From assembly GCF_937616625.2 (NCBI RefSeq), contig NC_065571.1:3474501-3538500 (forward strand): a stretch of DNA of 64,000 nucleotides, given 5' to 3'. The DNA comes from Mercurialis annua. Taxonomy: Eukaryota > Streptophyta > Magnoliopsida > Malpighiales > Euphorbiaceae. Of the stretch, positions 25,342 through 36,060 are shown piece by piece. The position numbers were made by a program, and so were the translations under genes. Below the pieces are notes generated by a model, which was not told the origin of the DNA, ran no database searches, and was given only the letters and a program-made list of their open reading frames with translations. The first letter of the stretch is position 1, and each line of letters begins with the position of its first letter.

Positions 25342-26020
25342 TTTGATCTGATTCAAGAGATTTAATGGAGATTTGGGTTTTCAATGGTGAAAAAAATTGG
25401 GATCTAATGGAGATTTATAAATGGAAGCTTGGTGTATTGGTATTATAATTGGGGATCTAAAATAAATAAATAAAGCACAAGAAGAAAATGACCTGAAGAG
25501 CAGGAGGGTTGAAAAACTGAACATGGAAATTAAAATTTAGAATTATTAGTTATTTTTATTTTGAAAAAAGAGTCAACTCAGCCCTCAAATTTATATCTCT
25601 AAATTAAATAAATTAATTTTAACTTTTTCGGTCAGTTATATTATAAAATTTGTGAAATTAATCAAAATTTATTTTTCAAGATCAAATAAATAACGTGTTA
25701 CATACATTGTATACCAGGATTATATGACCTAAATTAAGAGAGTTTAAAATCTAATAAATAAAAAAAATTAAAATTATTTTATTTGATTTTAGAATAGATC
25801 TCTCAACTCAAACTGAAGCAAGGATATGAATATAAATAAGAAGGATAAATAGACACCGGAAAAAATATTATTTAAAATCCAATTAAATAAAAAAGTTAAA
25901 GATGCTGATATTTTTTTATATTCATTAATATTGCTCCGTGCTATGTCGTTTTTTGTGCTGTTACAGCCGGAATTTTTTTGTAGGTGAACCATTTTTTCTC
26001 GCTATTGCATTAGTAGAAGG
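25342..26020. other. Spacer between divergent SAR1 and eL29 genes
   Basis: AT-rich, with no coding region. It should hold the SAR1 5' leader and promoter on its left. The right edge grades into the eL29 promoter. Confidence 0.5.
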
Positions 26021-26033
26021 AGATGGACTGGAC

Positions 26034-26182
26034 TGGGCCATGCTAGTGTTATCATATGGGCTTTCTCTTTAGGCCTTTTGTAGAAACTAAACAGGCCCAT
26101 CAATGAACACCTTAACCCAAGCGGCAATATTAAGGGTAATATAGTCAACAAAGAGATTATAAAAAGCAGCAAACTAGGGTTT
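26034..26182 (+). promoter_or_regulatory. eL29 promoter: site II motifs and telo-box
   Basis: TGGGCC at 26034-26039, TGGGCT at 26057-26062 and GGCCCA at 26094-26099 are site II elements. CTAGGGTTT at 26174-26182 is a telo-box in reverse orientation. This combination is typical of plant ribosomal protein promoters, where TCP factors bind site II. It lies about 140-290 bp before the ATG. Function is inferred from the motifs. Confidence 0.7.
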
Positions 26183-26320
26183 ACAGGTCTTCACCATCTT
26201 CAGTGAAGAGCCGCATCATCATCAACCTTCAGGTATGTCTCTGTTCCATTTTTAAAATCTTCGTTTCAATTCATATCTGATTGTTATTCTAACCTTCAAT
26301 TATTCTTTGTAATATCAGAG

Positions 26321-26618
26321 ATGGCGAAGTCAAAGAATCACACAGCTCACAATCAGTCCCGCAAGGCTCACAGGAATGGTATCAAGAAACCAAAGAGGCA
26401 CCGTCACACTTCTACCAGAGGGGTAAAGTCGTCAATTCATATTTATTTACTATATTTTTTAATTTCGAATCGATTTGCTGTTAGGTTTAATTTGAATATT
26501 ATTTGAATGAAATTGGAAATTTGATTGTGAACAGATGGATCCTAAGTTCTTGAGGAACCAGAGGTATGCAAGGAAGCATAACAAGAAGAGTGGTGAGATT
26601 GCCACCGAGGAAGAATGA
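26321..26618 (+). CDS. RPL29: 60S ribosomal protein eL29 (RPL29)
   Basis: Coding exons 26321-26422 and 26535-26618 encode 61 residues, the length of plant eL29. The protein is very basic ([20 protein letters not shown], then KKPKRHRH, and [20 protein letters not shown] in exon 2) and is a component of the large cytosolic ribosomal subunit. A likely 5' UTR intron runs from the GT at 26233 to the AG at 26317-26318, placing the ATG two bases into the second transcript exon, a common plant ribosomal protein arrangement. The gene is too split to appear as one long frame. Confidence 0.95.
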
Positions 26619-27742
26619 ACTGAAATGAAAAAGACGGAAGCTGCTGCTTTTTCGGGTTATTTTCGATGCTAGGGTTTCTGTTTTAGTAGTTTAGTTTGCT
26701 TAATGTTTACTTTATTGGATTTTACTTTAAAGATTTTGTGGTAATGGCTGGATTATGTATTCTTAAGCTGTTAATTGATGTTTTAGTAATTTTTGTTATG
26801 AAGATTTTGAAGAATTGTCTTATAGTTTAATTTCTTTCGCCTTTTATTTGTGTGCAAATCTATTAAATTGTCCGTGGCAGTTTAAAATTGAATAGGTTAG
26901 GGATTAGGGTTTTCTTGTTAGAACTAGAATGATCAGCTAAATCATTTGTGGTAGCTTCAATTGAACAGTGTAGGATTGTGAATTTTATTTATTAGGTCTA
27001 GATTGTGTAATGTGGCAACAGAACTCATGGTGATTCTGTATGCATGATATGTTAGGACTAGTCCTGCATGTGCTGTGTGGCTTGATAGATTTAGAAGAAC
27101 GCATTTTGTTGTCAATGATGTTACAGTCTTGGGCAACTGGATGCAAGCATTAGTAAGAGTGTTGTTTCATTTTATTTTCTAGTTTCTGTATTTGGTTCAA
27201 GTTGCTAGTTTTGCCTCGGCTGCCTTTGTTTAAATCAGATGGATATGTTATTTGATGATTGGATGATGCAGTAAGAGAATAGGTTTCTCCTGCATTTGGG
27301 AGGGGTATGAATTTGAGAGGCATAGGTATCTTCCCACTAGAGCGTGTAAAAAGAAAAATGGTGGATTGTCTCTATTATACCATTTTGATCAAATTTGATT
27401 AAATATTTTGGTTGATTTGTTTAGGTCAATAAGTTTGTTGTTTTGATAGAATTTTAAACTATTAGTGACTGAATTAAATAAGTTAAATTTTTGCATTACT
27501 CTTCCCGTGCATTATTTTTAAATTTTTTTCAAATTATATGCATTAAATGATCACTTTTTCTTTTCAAAAAAAAAGATCACTTGTTTGAAATTTTCTTATT
27601 GTTTAGGGTAAAATGCATTTAAAATATGCCAAAATATACAAAATTTATATTTTAAAAAAGGGAAAATGATATTTTTTATAAATCAACTTATTTTTGTAGA
27701 CAACTTTAATTTTTTGATAGACTTGTGTGTTGTTTTAAATTA

Positions 27743-28047
27743 GGGTTAATGTAAAAAACCCACTAACTTTACATGTTTTCTTATTTTAATTACGTAGTTT
27801 AAATTTTTTTCATTTCATACACGAACTATCACTTTTTTTCTAATTTATGCACGGTGTTGAGGTGACGTTAATTCATTGGTGTAAAATTATCTTCACCTCA
27901 GTTAATTACACCAATGGAGTCGTGACACCTCAGCACCATACATGGATTTGATAAAACGTGATAGTTCATGCATTAAAATGAGAATTTAATTTGCGTGATT
28001 AAAATGAGAAAACGTGTAAAGTTGGTGAATTTTTATGACATTAACCC
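27743..28047. mobile_element. Fold-back MITE (GGGTTAATG family), copy 2
   Basis: 305 bp palindromic element with GGGTTAATG / CATTAACCC termini and a perfect 9-bp flanking repeat TTTAAATTA (27734-27742 and 28048-28056). It shares its terminal sequence and internal motifs (for example GAGGTG near the centre) with the copy at 19020-19327. The 9-bp duplication suggests a Mutator-type transposase supplied elsewhere. Confidence 0.85.
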
Positions 28048-28269
28048 TTTAAATTATTTATCAGTTTGAGATCGGTTGATTACAATTAATTGATTAGTTT
28101 GGTCAGCTTGGTTTTGTTTTATTAAGGTTTTAGTAAATTTTTCCAAAAAAAATTGATTAGAATAGATACTTTAATTAGCACAATTAAAGAGATGTAATTA
28201 CTTAATTTGTTATGTTTTTTATTATTAAGGTTTTAGTTAGCTTGGTTAAACTACTTTTGATAAAATTAA

Positions 28270-28577
28270 GGGTTAATTACATATAAAATCACCACCATTA
28301 CATGAAATTGCAAAAATAACAGGATCTTTCAATTTAGGGCATCACCTTTTATTTCTTTTTAAAAACAACATGAGCACGTTTTTATATAAAATTTTGCTGA
28401 CTTGAACACCCGATGGGAGTGTCACGTGTCATGCCACGTCAGCAAAAACGCCACTAAAAATGTGCACATGTTGTTTTTGAAAAGAAATGAAAGGTGATGC
28501 CCTGAATTGCCACGTTTTAAAGATCGTGTAATTTTTACAATTTTGTATAAATATGGTGATTTTATATGTAATTAACC
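28270..28577. mobile_element. Fold-back MITE, second family (GGGTTAATTAC ends)
   Basis: 308 bp. The left end GGGTTAATTACATATAAAAT is mirrored at the right end. The perfect 9-bp flank TAAAATTAA occurs at 28261-28269 and 28578-28586. The centre has GTCACGTGTCATGCCACGTCA. It is separated by only 222 bp from copy 2 of the other family. Confidence 0.85.
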
Positions 28578-29736
28578 TAAAATTAATGATTTTGCTATTA
28601 AGGTTAAATAGATGCAATAAATTTGTTAATTCGATTTTCAATAAAGAGCAAATTACTCATATGTTTACTACACATGTTCATTTTGATTCCTTTAATTTGA
28701 AAATCAAACGGCATGATCTTTTATTTTTATTTTTATCAATGGTTTACTCTTTCTATATATTTTTAATTTTAGTGTTAGTTAACTAAGTTAAATGACTAAA
28801 TTTGAAAGAAAAAAAATATAATTTTTAGATTTATAATACTAGTATGTCTAAATAAATGTTATATTATTATGAAATTTATTAAACTAACTTCTTTCATGTA
28901 ACTTTATAATATTTATTAATGTTATTGATTTTTTGAAACTAACTTTTTAAGTTTTAAAATTTATAGTTAAGCTAAACAAATTTAATTTACTAAGCCATTG
29001 AATTTTATAAATTTATACATATACATGTTTTTGTCAAAAATAAATTTGAAGATTAAATAGAAACTTAAATTTTCAAGTTAAATTTTTTCACTCAGTTGAC
29101 TGCTCCAGAAATGGGCATAATAACAAAACTATTGACATAAATAAAATAGAAGAGCATATCGTTTGATTATCAAAAATGATGAAGTAATAATTGTAAAGAG
29201 CCTTATAGTAATTTTTTAATTGGAAAAGCATTTCTCTTAAGAAAACAAATTTGAGTTATTTGTTTTAGTATTTATAAACAAAATAGGTTGAAATTTTAGT
29301 CACAATTATTTCACTAATTCATTATAGGCAAACTTTGATACAACTTTCCTGCTATCTATTGCTTGGTATGTAATTTCACTTCCACAACTAGGAGGCAGCA
29401 GTACAACACAAGCAGCAAACTCTACTAAGAATTCATAATAATAATGCCGACAGCCAGAACTCTAAAATTAATCTTAAAATTGAAATAACTATCACTGATA
29501 GTTTATTTGCAATTAACGTAATAACAAACTCAAAAAACAACAGCAACAACACAACAGAATTTCCAGACCCGATAAGTACCAAGGACCTAGCTAAATTCTT
29601 GATAATGGTATTTCTTTGAATTGGTTTCGTAATCTGTTGACCTCTTCTCTTGCCCTGGTGGCGGTATATAGTTCCTGGCACTCCCTAAGAGAAACAAATT
29701 TCTTCAAAATTGTGTTTACTTTTGAGTTTGAGATAC

Positions 29737-32700
29737 CTAGACAGTAACCGGTTCACTCACTTGGCTCGAGACATGCGCGTCAACCTGCCCCATAAATTAA
29801 AAATTTCTGTCACTAGCTTGAAGAAGTTGGATTGTGTTGTCTTCAGCTTAACAAACATATGCATCCACCAAATGTGTGTGAACTCGTATCAGGTGTGAGA
29901 AATTAGATAACAATCTACGAAACAGGAATTATGCCAAGAAGATGCATCCCGTGAAAAAAAAAAGTGATGAGATTTTCAACGTGAATTGATGCATTGCTAC
30001 ATTCAGTACTGAAGTGCAAGAATAGAAGTCGAGTGCATAGAAAGTGTGACATTAGATTGCATGTCGGATAAGATTCTCACCTTTGCCGATTTGAAAAGTT
30101 CATCAAGGACTTCGGAGAGAGTAGGATGTGCATGGACTGCAAGTTTTAGATCCTGCATGGTGCCAAACATAATTAGACCCATGTGACAAGCATTTACATC
30201 CAAAAGAATGGGAATTTGACATGATAAACAAAAAACAAATTGAGTTTGTGCAGCTACTTCCAGTATGTGAATAATCAGCAGCAAGAATAGATGGTTTATG
30301 AAGAAAGAAAAATTGCACCCTGACCCTTTTTTCCAAGTCCACAAGTATTTTATTCTAAATACTAGAAGCTGTCTTACAATTAGCAATCCAGGTATCAAGA
30401 GAGCGTATTAGATAAAAAGAAAAGAAAAAAAAGACTTGCCTGAATACGGGTTCCCAAAGCAATAGCATTGGACGCTTCATGAATGAGATCGGCAGCATGC
30501 AACCCAAAAATATGAACTCCAAGTATTTCTCCATTGTCGGGTCTATATATCAACTACATTAAAACAAAATCAAAGCAACCATGGAAGCTAGTCAGACTGG
30601 ATAGATAATAAAGCTGCAATGAAACTGAAAATCTAGCATGTACTCGCTTAGGTGAGTTTAGAGGATGAAGCAAGGGGATAGCGAACATATATGCACAAAT
30701 TGCTTGCTTAATCCTATAATGCTTGGTCCAAAAAAAAGAAAAGAATTAGCGGCCAAATTTTACGTCAGAAAATCTGTCGAACATTTCTGTCTACATGTTA
30801 GTTTAGGTTGAGACTATTTGTCGAACATTTCTGTCTACGTGTTAGTTTAGGTTGAGACTTATTTAAGTGTGAGAGGAAAGCACCCAATAGATACGCATCT
30901 CAACTTCAGTCGAGCAATATATGAGCAGAACAGAACACATTGGACAATTCATCTTTGGGAAAGCAGAACCATGAAATGAACAAATTCATAAATTTTTTTA
31001 TTAAATGCTTATTTGATTTTAAGATATTCTATCTTAATGATGCTCAGTATAAATGAACTAAACAGCCTTAGAGAAAGAAAAATAAGCAATTGCAATCCCC
31101 ACAAGGTTCACACCAGAACATTATTGAAGCGTAAAACAGTTGAGAAATTTAACCTTAGCAAGTCCCTCTCCTTCATTTTCTGCAAGGGCCTTTGTATTGG
31201 CCTTAAAACTTGTCTTGGCAACACCTATCTCAAATCCCTCGGTTTCAGCTTTCTCCCTTGCTTGAGGCTGCAAATATAGGTTAACAGTTCATCACATGAG
31301 AACTCCGTTGAATAGGACAAGCAAAAAGGAAACAAGCAGTTGGAGGAACAACATCAAATCACAATTGGTACCTCTGTCAGCCCAACCATACTGATTTCAG
31401 GATGAGTGAAACAGGCAGCTGGAATACTTAAATGATTCAGCACGTGATCTCTTCCGCTGATTTGTTCAACCACTGCATCATGCAAAGCATAAAGTAGGTT
31501 AAAACATAAAGAGAGAGCACTGGAAGAAGTTCACCAGCGATATACTACTGTACAGCTAACCTGAAATTCCTTGTGCACTGGCGGCATGAGCAAGCATCAT
31601 TTTACCATTGGCGTCACCAATGCAGTACAAGTGCGGTACCTGAAGGTTGGTATTACAATCAAGTATTAGTAATGAAAAACAAAAGCTTTACATCTCAATG
31701 AGATCATAAGAAACTAGCAAACAAACCAAATTTCCATCAGCATCAAGAACACGCATGCGCTCATCAACAGATACAAAACCACGCTGCGTTACTACATTGA
31801 CCTGTCCAAAGAGAAAAAAATCAGAGCCAGTTCCTTTGTTCTGGTAACAACTACATGCGATCTGATTAACATTATTATCAAAAGACTCATACATTCTCCA
31901 AGCCTAGACCATTTGTAAATGGAGCCCTTCCAGTTGCAATTAGTGCTGCATCGACCTGCAAACGCAACAGAACCAAAGTTTGGTGGAAGTAATGACATTA
32001 GTATCTCGCATTGATCAACTGTGAGCTGGGGATTGAATACATTATGAAAATGAAAAAGAAGGAAACGCAAGATTCAGTGTGACCAAAGAATACTATGTGA
32101 CCTCGTATCAAATGGCATGCCAATTAATAACTACGCAAAATGAAAGACGCGAATGAAGCCTACTGAAATATCGATTACCTTGAGTTCCTAACTGCACAAT
32201 TCTATACATGAATTTTATGGATGAATATTACTTAATCAAAAATGCCGGCATAGATTAAATTTCAAGCAAAGTTTTTCTCATTTAATGATATCAGAATTTT
32301 AGATCCAAACATCATTACCACACACAACTAAAAATACCTCTAGTGTATCTTTGTGTTCCTTTGTCTTGGCATCAATAAGCTCAATTGTAACAGGTTTTCC
32401 ATCCTTTGCAGGAGTGATCTATAAAAATTACAACAAGTGAAGTATTAATACAATGTGCCCAAAAGAAGAGAAATGAAAATGAAAGACATGGATGCAACCA
32501 GTTGAGAGTTGAGATAAACATATACGAACACATATATAAATAAAAAATTCTTAATTACCTTGCTTGCAAAAACCCCAGTATGATAGTCAATTTTTCGTGG
32601 ATTTATTAACACTCTCTGAGCAAGCTTTCCAATCTCAGGATCAAATCCAGGCATAAGCTGATCTAGAGCTTCAACAAACGTAACCTGTACATAACCCATC

Positions 32701-34755
32701 CGAAGATCAGCATTCCATTTGAAAATTCTACCAAAACTAATTTTATAGTAGGAAAAAGAAAGTGACCAATGGCATGCTAACCCTCAACATAGCCCCCTGT
32801 TTGGGACTGCCATTGAAATTTATTAACTTATTAAAAAATCACTATTTTAGATGCTCTTAGAAAATGCAATTTCAAATTTATGTTTTGATGTTTTATATCA
32901 TTATTATTCTAAGTATCTTTTTAGCTGAGCTGAAGGGAGAAAAAAGTTAAGAGCTGTACTTATATATAAGGAATAATTTAACACAATCTACCTCACTTCC
33001 AAGTGCAGTGTATACATCACTAAATTCTAGACCAATATAACCACTTCCGACTATTGCAATCCAATCGGGAACAAACTCCAATTTCAATGCATGGTCACTT
33101 GTAATTACAGTCTTCCCTGCAGGTTATTAATAATTACGAGTTAAATTTCAACAGCAAGAAAACAAAGTATTGCATATAAATGCATAGAAACATTAGATAG
33201 ACAACAGAATCTCACTATGTTGCCTCAAATTGTTGATAATTATGAGCATTTCTTATGAAGAGAACCTCTTCTTTAGCATTTAAAGCTACTGAAGCTAATG
33301 ATGATACTAAAGCTGTTTGCATTTGTACAAATAATTTTTTAAATCTATTCTTAATCAGCATAGTTGTAGGAAACGAGCAGTATGTATCTCTTCTAACAAC
33401 AAACAAGGATCTTACCGTCAACTTCAATACCCTTGGGGACAAAAGGGACAGATCCAGTGGCAATAATTATGTTCTTTGCAGTTACCACATTATCTTTACC
33501 GTATTTCACCTTTTGTGGGCCCTGAAAGAATCAAGGAAATAAAACGATTAATGTTTATAAAATAACATAGTATCATTGAGGTGAGATCATGTTCTATCGC
33601 ATCCAAATTACAATTTACTCATTTGAAATGAGTACAATAAAGTGGATACTGCAGTATCCCAACTTCACAAGATAAAATTGTTAACTCACCACAATTGTTC
33701 CAACACCAGTCAATATGTCCACTCCAAGTGCCTTCATTGAATTTGTTAGATTATTACGAATTTTGGAAGCAAGATTATTTGCATGATCAGCAACTCCCTG
33801 CCTATCATAGCCAGCTGCTGAAACCTGTAACAAGATTAAACAAAGAAAGGAAGTGTTTTAAAATCTATATCGAACCAAAGATTTCCCAATAAAAGTTTTC
33901 CAGTGCAGCTTAATTAATATAAATTTCTTCATAAACAGAAGGCAATCCCTTTTCTATCAGGAGCAAGTACAATTTATTGAGCAAGAAAAATATGTGATGC
34001 GGTCCTTTCAATACATTACCTGAAGACCTAAAGCTTTCAAGTGATGCTCGTTCTGAAGTTCGCGCATTCGGCCACTGACAGCAAGCAGAGCTTTCGAAGG
34101 AACACATCCTCTGTTAACACATGTACCTCCAATCACATCTCCTTCAATCACAGCAGTCTTCAAACCCTGCAATTACAATGTTGCAAATGTTCAAATTTCT
34201 TAGCTGACAACTATGAACTTCCCAAAACACATCCTAACATGCCTTGAAATCCAAACAACTATGAACTTCTTTACATTTCTTCCTATTTAAACATTCTAAA
34301 CATTCATAATTAGATAATTTTAATTCAATTCAAATAAATCAGAGTTCAGCTACAAATTACAAAACAAAATTTCACAATCAAAAATCAAACAGAGCAGTTA
34401 ACTGAATAAGCTGAGCTGGCAACAGTTAACTAACTACCTTCTCAACAGCATGAAGAGCAGCACCGTGACCACCGACACCAGCTCCAATAATAACTAAATC
34501 ATAGTCAAAAGACTTCGGAGGAGACGCGCTTCCATTTTCAGCACCAGAAGCACAAATCCTCCCGGACCGAATGGGACGGTGACGATTCAGAGCTCGAGAA
34601 TGAGAACAGAATCCAACCGCCTCTCGTCTCAGGCCACAGAATCGGAGATTATTAACAACAAACTTCGAATTCGAGAAATCAAAACAGTAATTTGATCTCT
34701 GAAATGCAGCATTGGTAACTGCCTGAGAGGCGGAGATAGAGAGTGAGGATTGCAT
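29737..34755 (-). CDS. LPD1: Dihydrolipoyl dehydrogenase, plastidial (E3)
   Basis: Fifteen exons, high to low: 34438-34755, 34020-34166, 33690-33824, 33416-33521, 32992-33116, 32559-32684, 32338-32418, 31893-31955, 31727-31801, 31561-31639, 31372-31472, 31154-31267, 30440-30553, 30081-30152 and 29737-29784. They give 567 residues, close to remembered Arabidopsis LPD1. It is the FAD enzyme that reoxidises lipoamide with NAD+ in the plastid pyruvate dehydrogenase complex, feeding fatty acid synthesis. Seen: a Ser/Arg-rich transit peptide (about 1-70); FAD fold [10 protein letters not shown] (91-99); redox disulfide CVNRGC (Cys122/Cys127); NAD fold GSGYIG (259-264); second FAD-binding motif [15 protein letters not shown]; interface pair HPTLSE (His537/Glu542); C-terminus SEPVTV. 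Intron 13 starts with GC instead of GT (30438-30439). Intron 12 holds a 44-bp tandem duplication. Confidence 0.94.
30775..30864. repeat. 44-bp tandem duplication in LPD1 intron 12
   Basis: Two adjacent copies beginning TGTCGAACATTTCTGTCTAC at 30775 and 30819, differing at only a few positions. Confidence 0.8.
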
Positions 34756-35746
34756 TTTATTATTTTTTTTCTGGTGAAAACTGAAAACCTAATGGAATAT
34801 GAGGAAGATCTGAAGTGAAGTGGTTGAGTTTTTAGTAGGGACGAACTTTGATAAGTCCGTCGTTAAGGGCGGAGTTAACAAAGTGCGGCTGATAAACCAA
34901 CTCGAACTGTTCTCTTTACTTTCTTTTTTGGTGTTAGTTGTCCTGCTTTTATTTTCTTTGCCAATTTTTTGTATGCTTGGCGCGTGTGGCGGAATACAAA
35001 TGGAATGGATAAAATTATAGGGGTAAATTACAGAAAGCCTTCAATGTTTTGATATTTTAAACGTTTGAGCACTTGAAGCCTCAAGGGGTGATCATTCGGT
35101 CGGTTCAGTCGAAACTAAATTGATAACCGAATTAACCGCTCGAACAAATAGTTAAAATTGAACCAACTGAATAAAAGATTTTTCTGATGAACCGGCCGAA
35201 TAGAAAATGAAAAACAATCCATAACCGAACCGACCAAATAGGTCGGAAAATTTGGTCGGTTCGGTTACAACTGACAATAATACAAAAAAATCAAATTTTT
35301 GATTAATTTGGTCGATTTGGTCAGTTCGATCGATTTAAATAATTTAAATGTCAAATCAAACCGAAGATCGAAAATTAAAATTCTTTTATATTAAAAATTG
35401 AACCGACTAAAAGAAGTCGGTTCGGTCAGTTAATTTAGCTGGCCGGTTTTTTCTTCAGCCCTATGAGTTTTTATTTTGTTTATTTCTTAATTAATTGTAA
35501 TCTAATTGTTACAAAATTATCATAGAACTAGGTCGATGCTCGTCGAGAGTAAAATTGATTAATAAAATAATAACTATATAAAATTATAAAGCCAGTTATC
35601 AAAAAATAGTTTAGATTATTAATAATTTTAAAGTAAAAGGTATTTGCGATGATATTTGACATCTCCAAAAAATCCTTCAATACGACAAGGTTCTAATACG
35701 TGCCACGCAAAGACAATTTCCTGGCGCATCAATAGGCTCAATTAAC
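34756..35746. other. LPD1 upstream region with a GGTTCGGTT-rich repeat
   Basis: The first few hundred bases should contain the LPD1 5' leader and promoter. From about 35085 to 35460 the sequence is dominated by variants of GGTTCGGTT and its complement, bounded by AGGGGTGATCATTCGG on the left and CTTCAGCCCTA on the right. That resembles a decayed hAT-type MITE. No coding region. Confidence 0.5.
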
Positions 35747-36049
35747 CAGTGTTTTAAAAAATGGACCGAACCGGTTGAACTGCGATCTGGGCCGATCTGA
35801 AAAGGTAAAAAACCGGATCTTTTGGTTGGACCGGGTTGGACCGGGCTGACCGAATTGGGCCGGATTGAACCGGTAAAAAAACCGGGTGTTGAACCGGATT
35901 TGGCCGGTAAAAACCGGTGAACCAAATTTTTTTTCAATTGTTTAAATTTTAGTAAACCGGTTGAACCGATCATTGAACCGGTTAAAGCGGTTGAACCAGA
36001 AACCGGTGGCCTCACCGGTTCAGCCACTGGTTCGGTTTTTTAAACACTG
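35747..36049. mobile_element. hAT-type MITE with perfect 8-bp target duplication
   Basis: 303 bp. Left terminus CAGTGTTTTAAAAAATGG, right terminus the complement of CAGTGTTTAAAAAACCGA. It is flanked by CAATTAAC at 35739-35746 and 36050-36057. The 8-bp duplication and CAGTG ends are hAT features. The interior is rich in ACCGGTT motifs. An open minus-strand frame across it is a by-product of the repeats. Confidence 0.85.
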
Positions 36050-36060
36050 CAATTAACTAA

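Larger units (their letters stand above)
26619..29736. other. Convergent intergenic region with two fold-back MITEs
   Basis: Lies between the 3' ends of eL29 (+) and the plastid dihydrolipoyl dehydrogenase (-). Apart from the MITEs at 27743-28047 and 28270-28577 I see only AT-rich DNA and probable 3' UTRs. Confidence 0.6.

Noticed and set aside
35677..36027. 116-codon minus-strand frame
   Set aside because: Runs through the ACCGGTT repeats of the hAT MITE and shows no family features.
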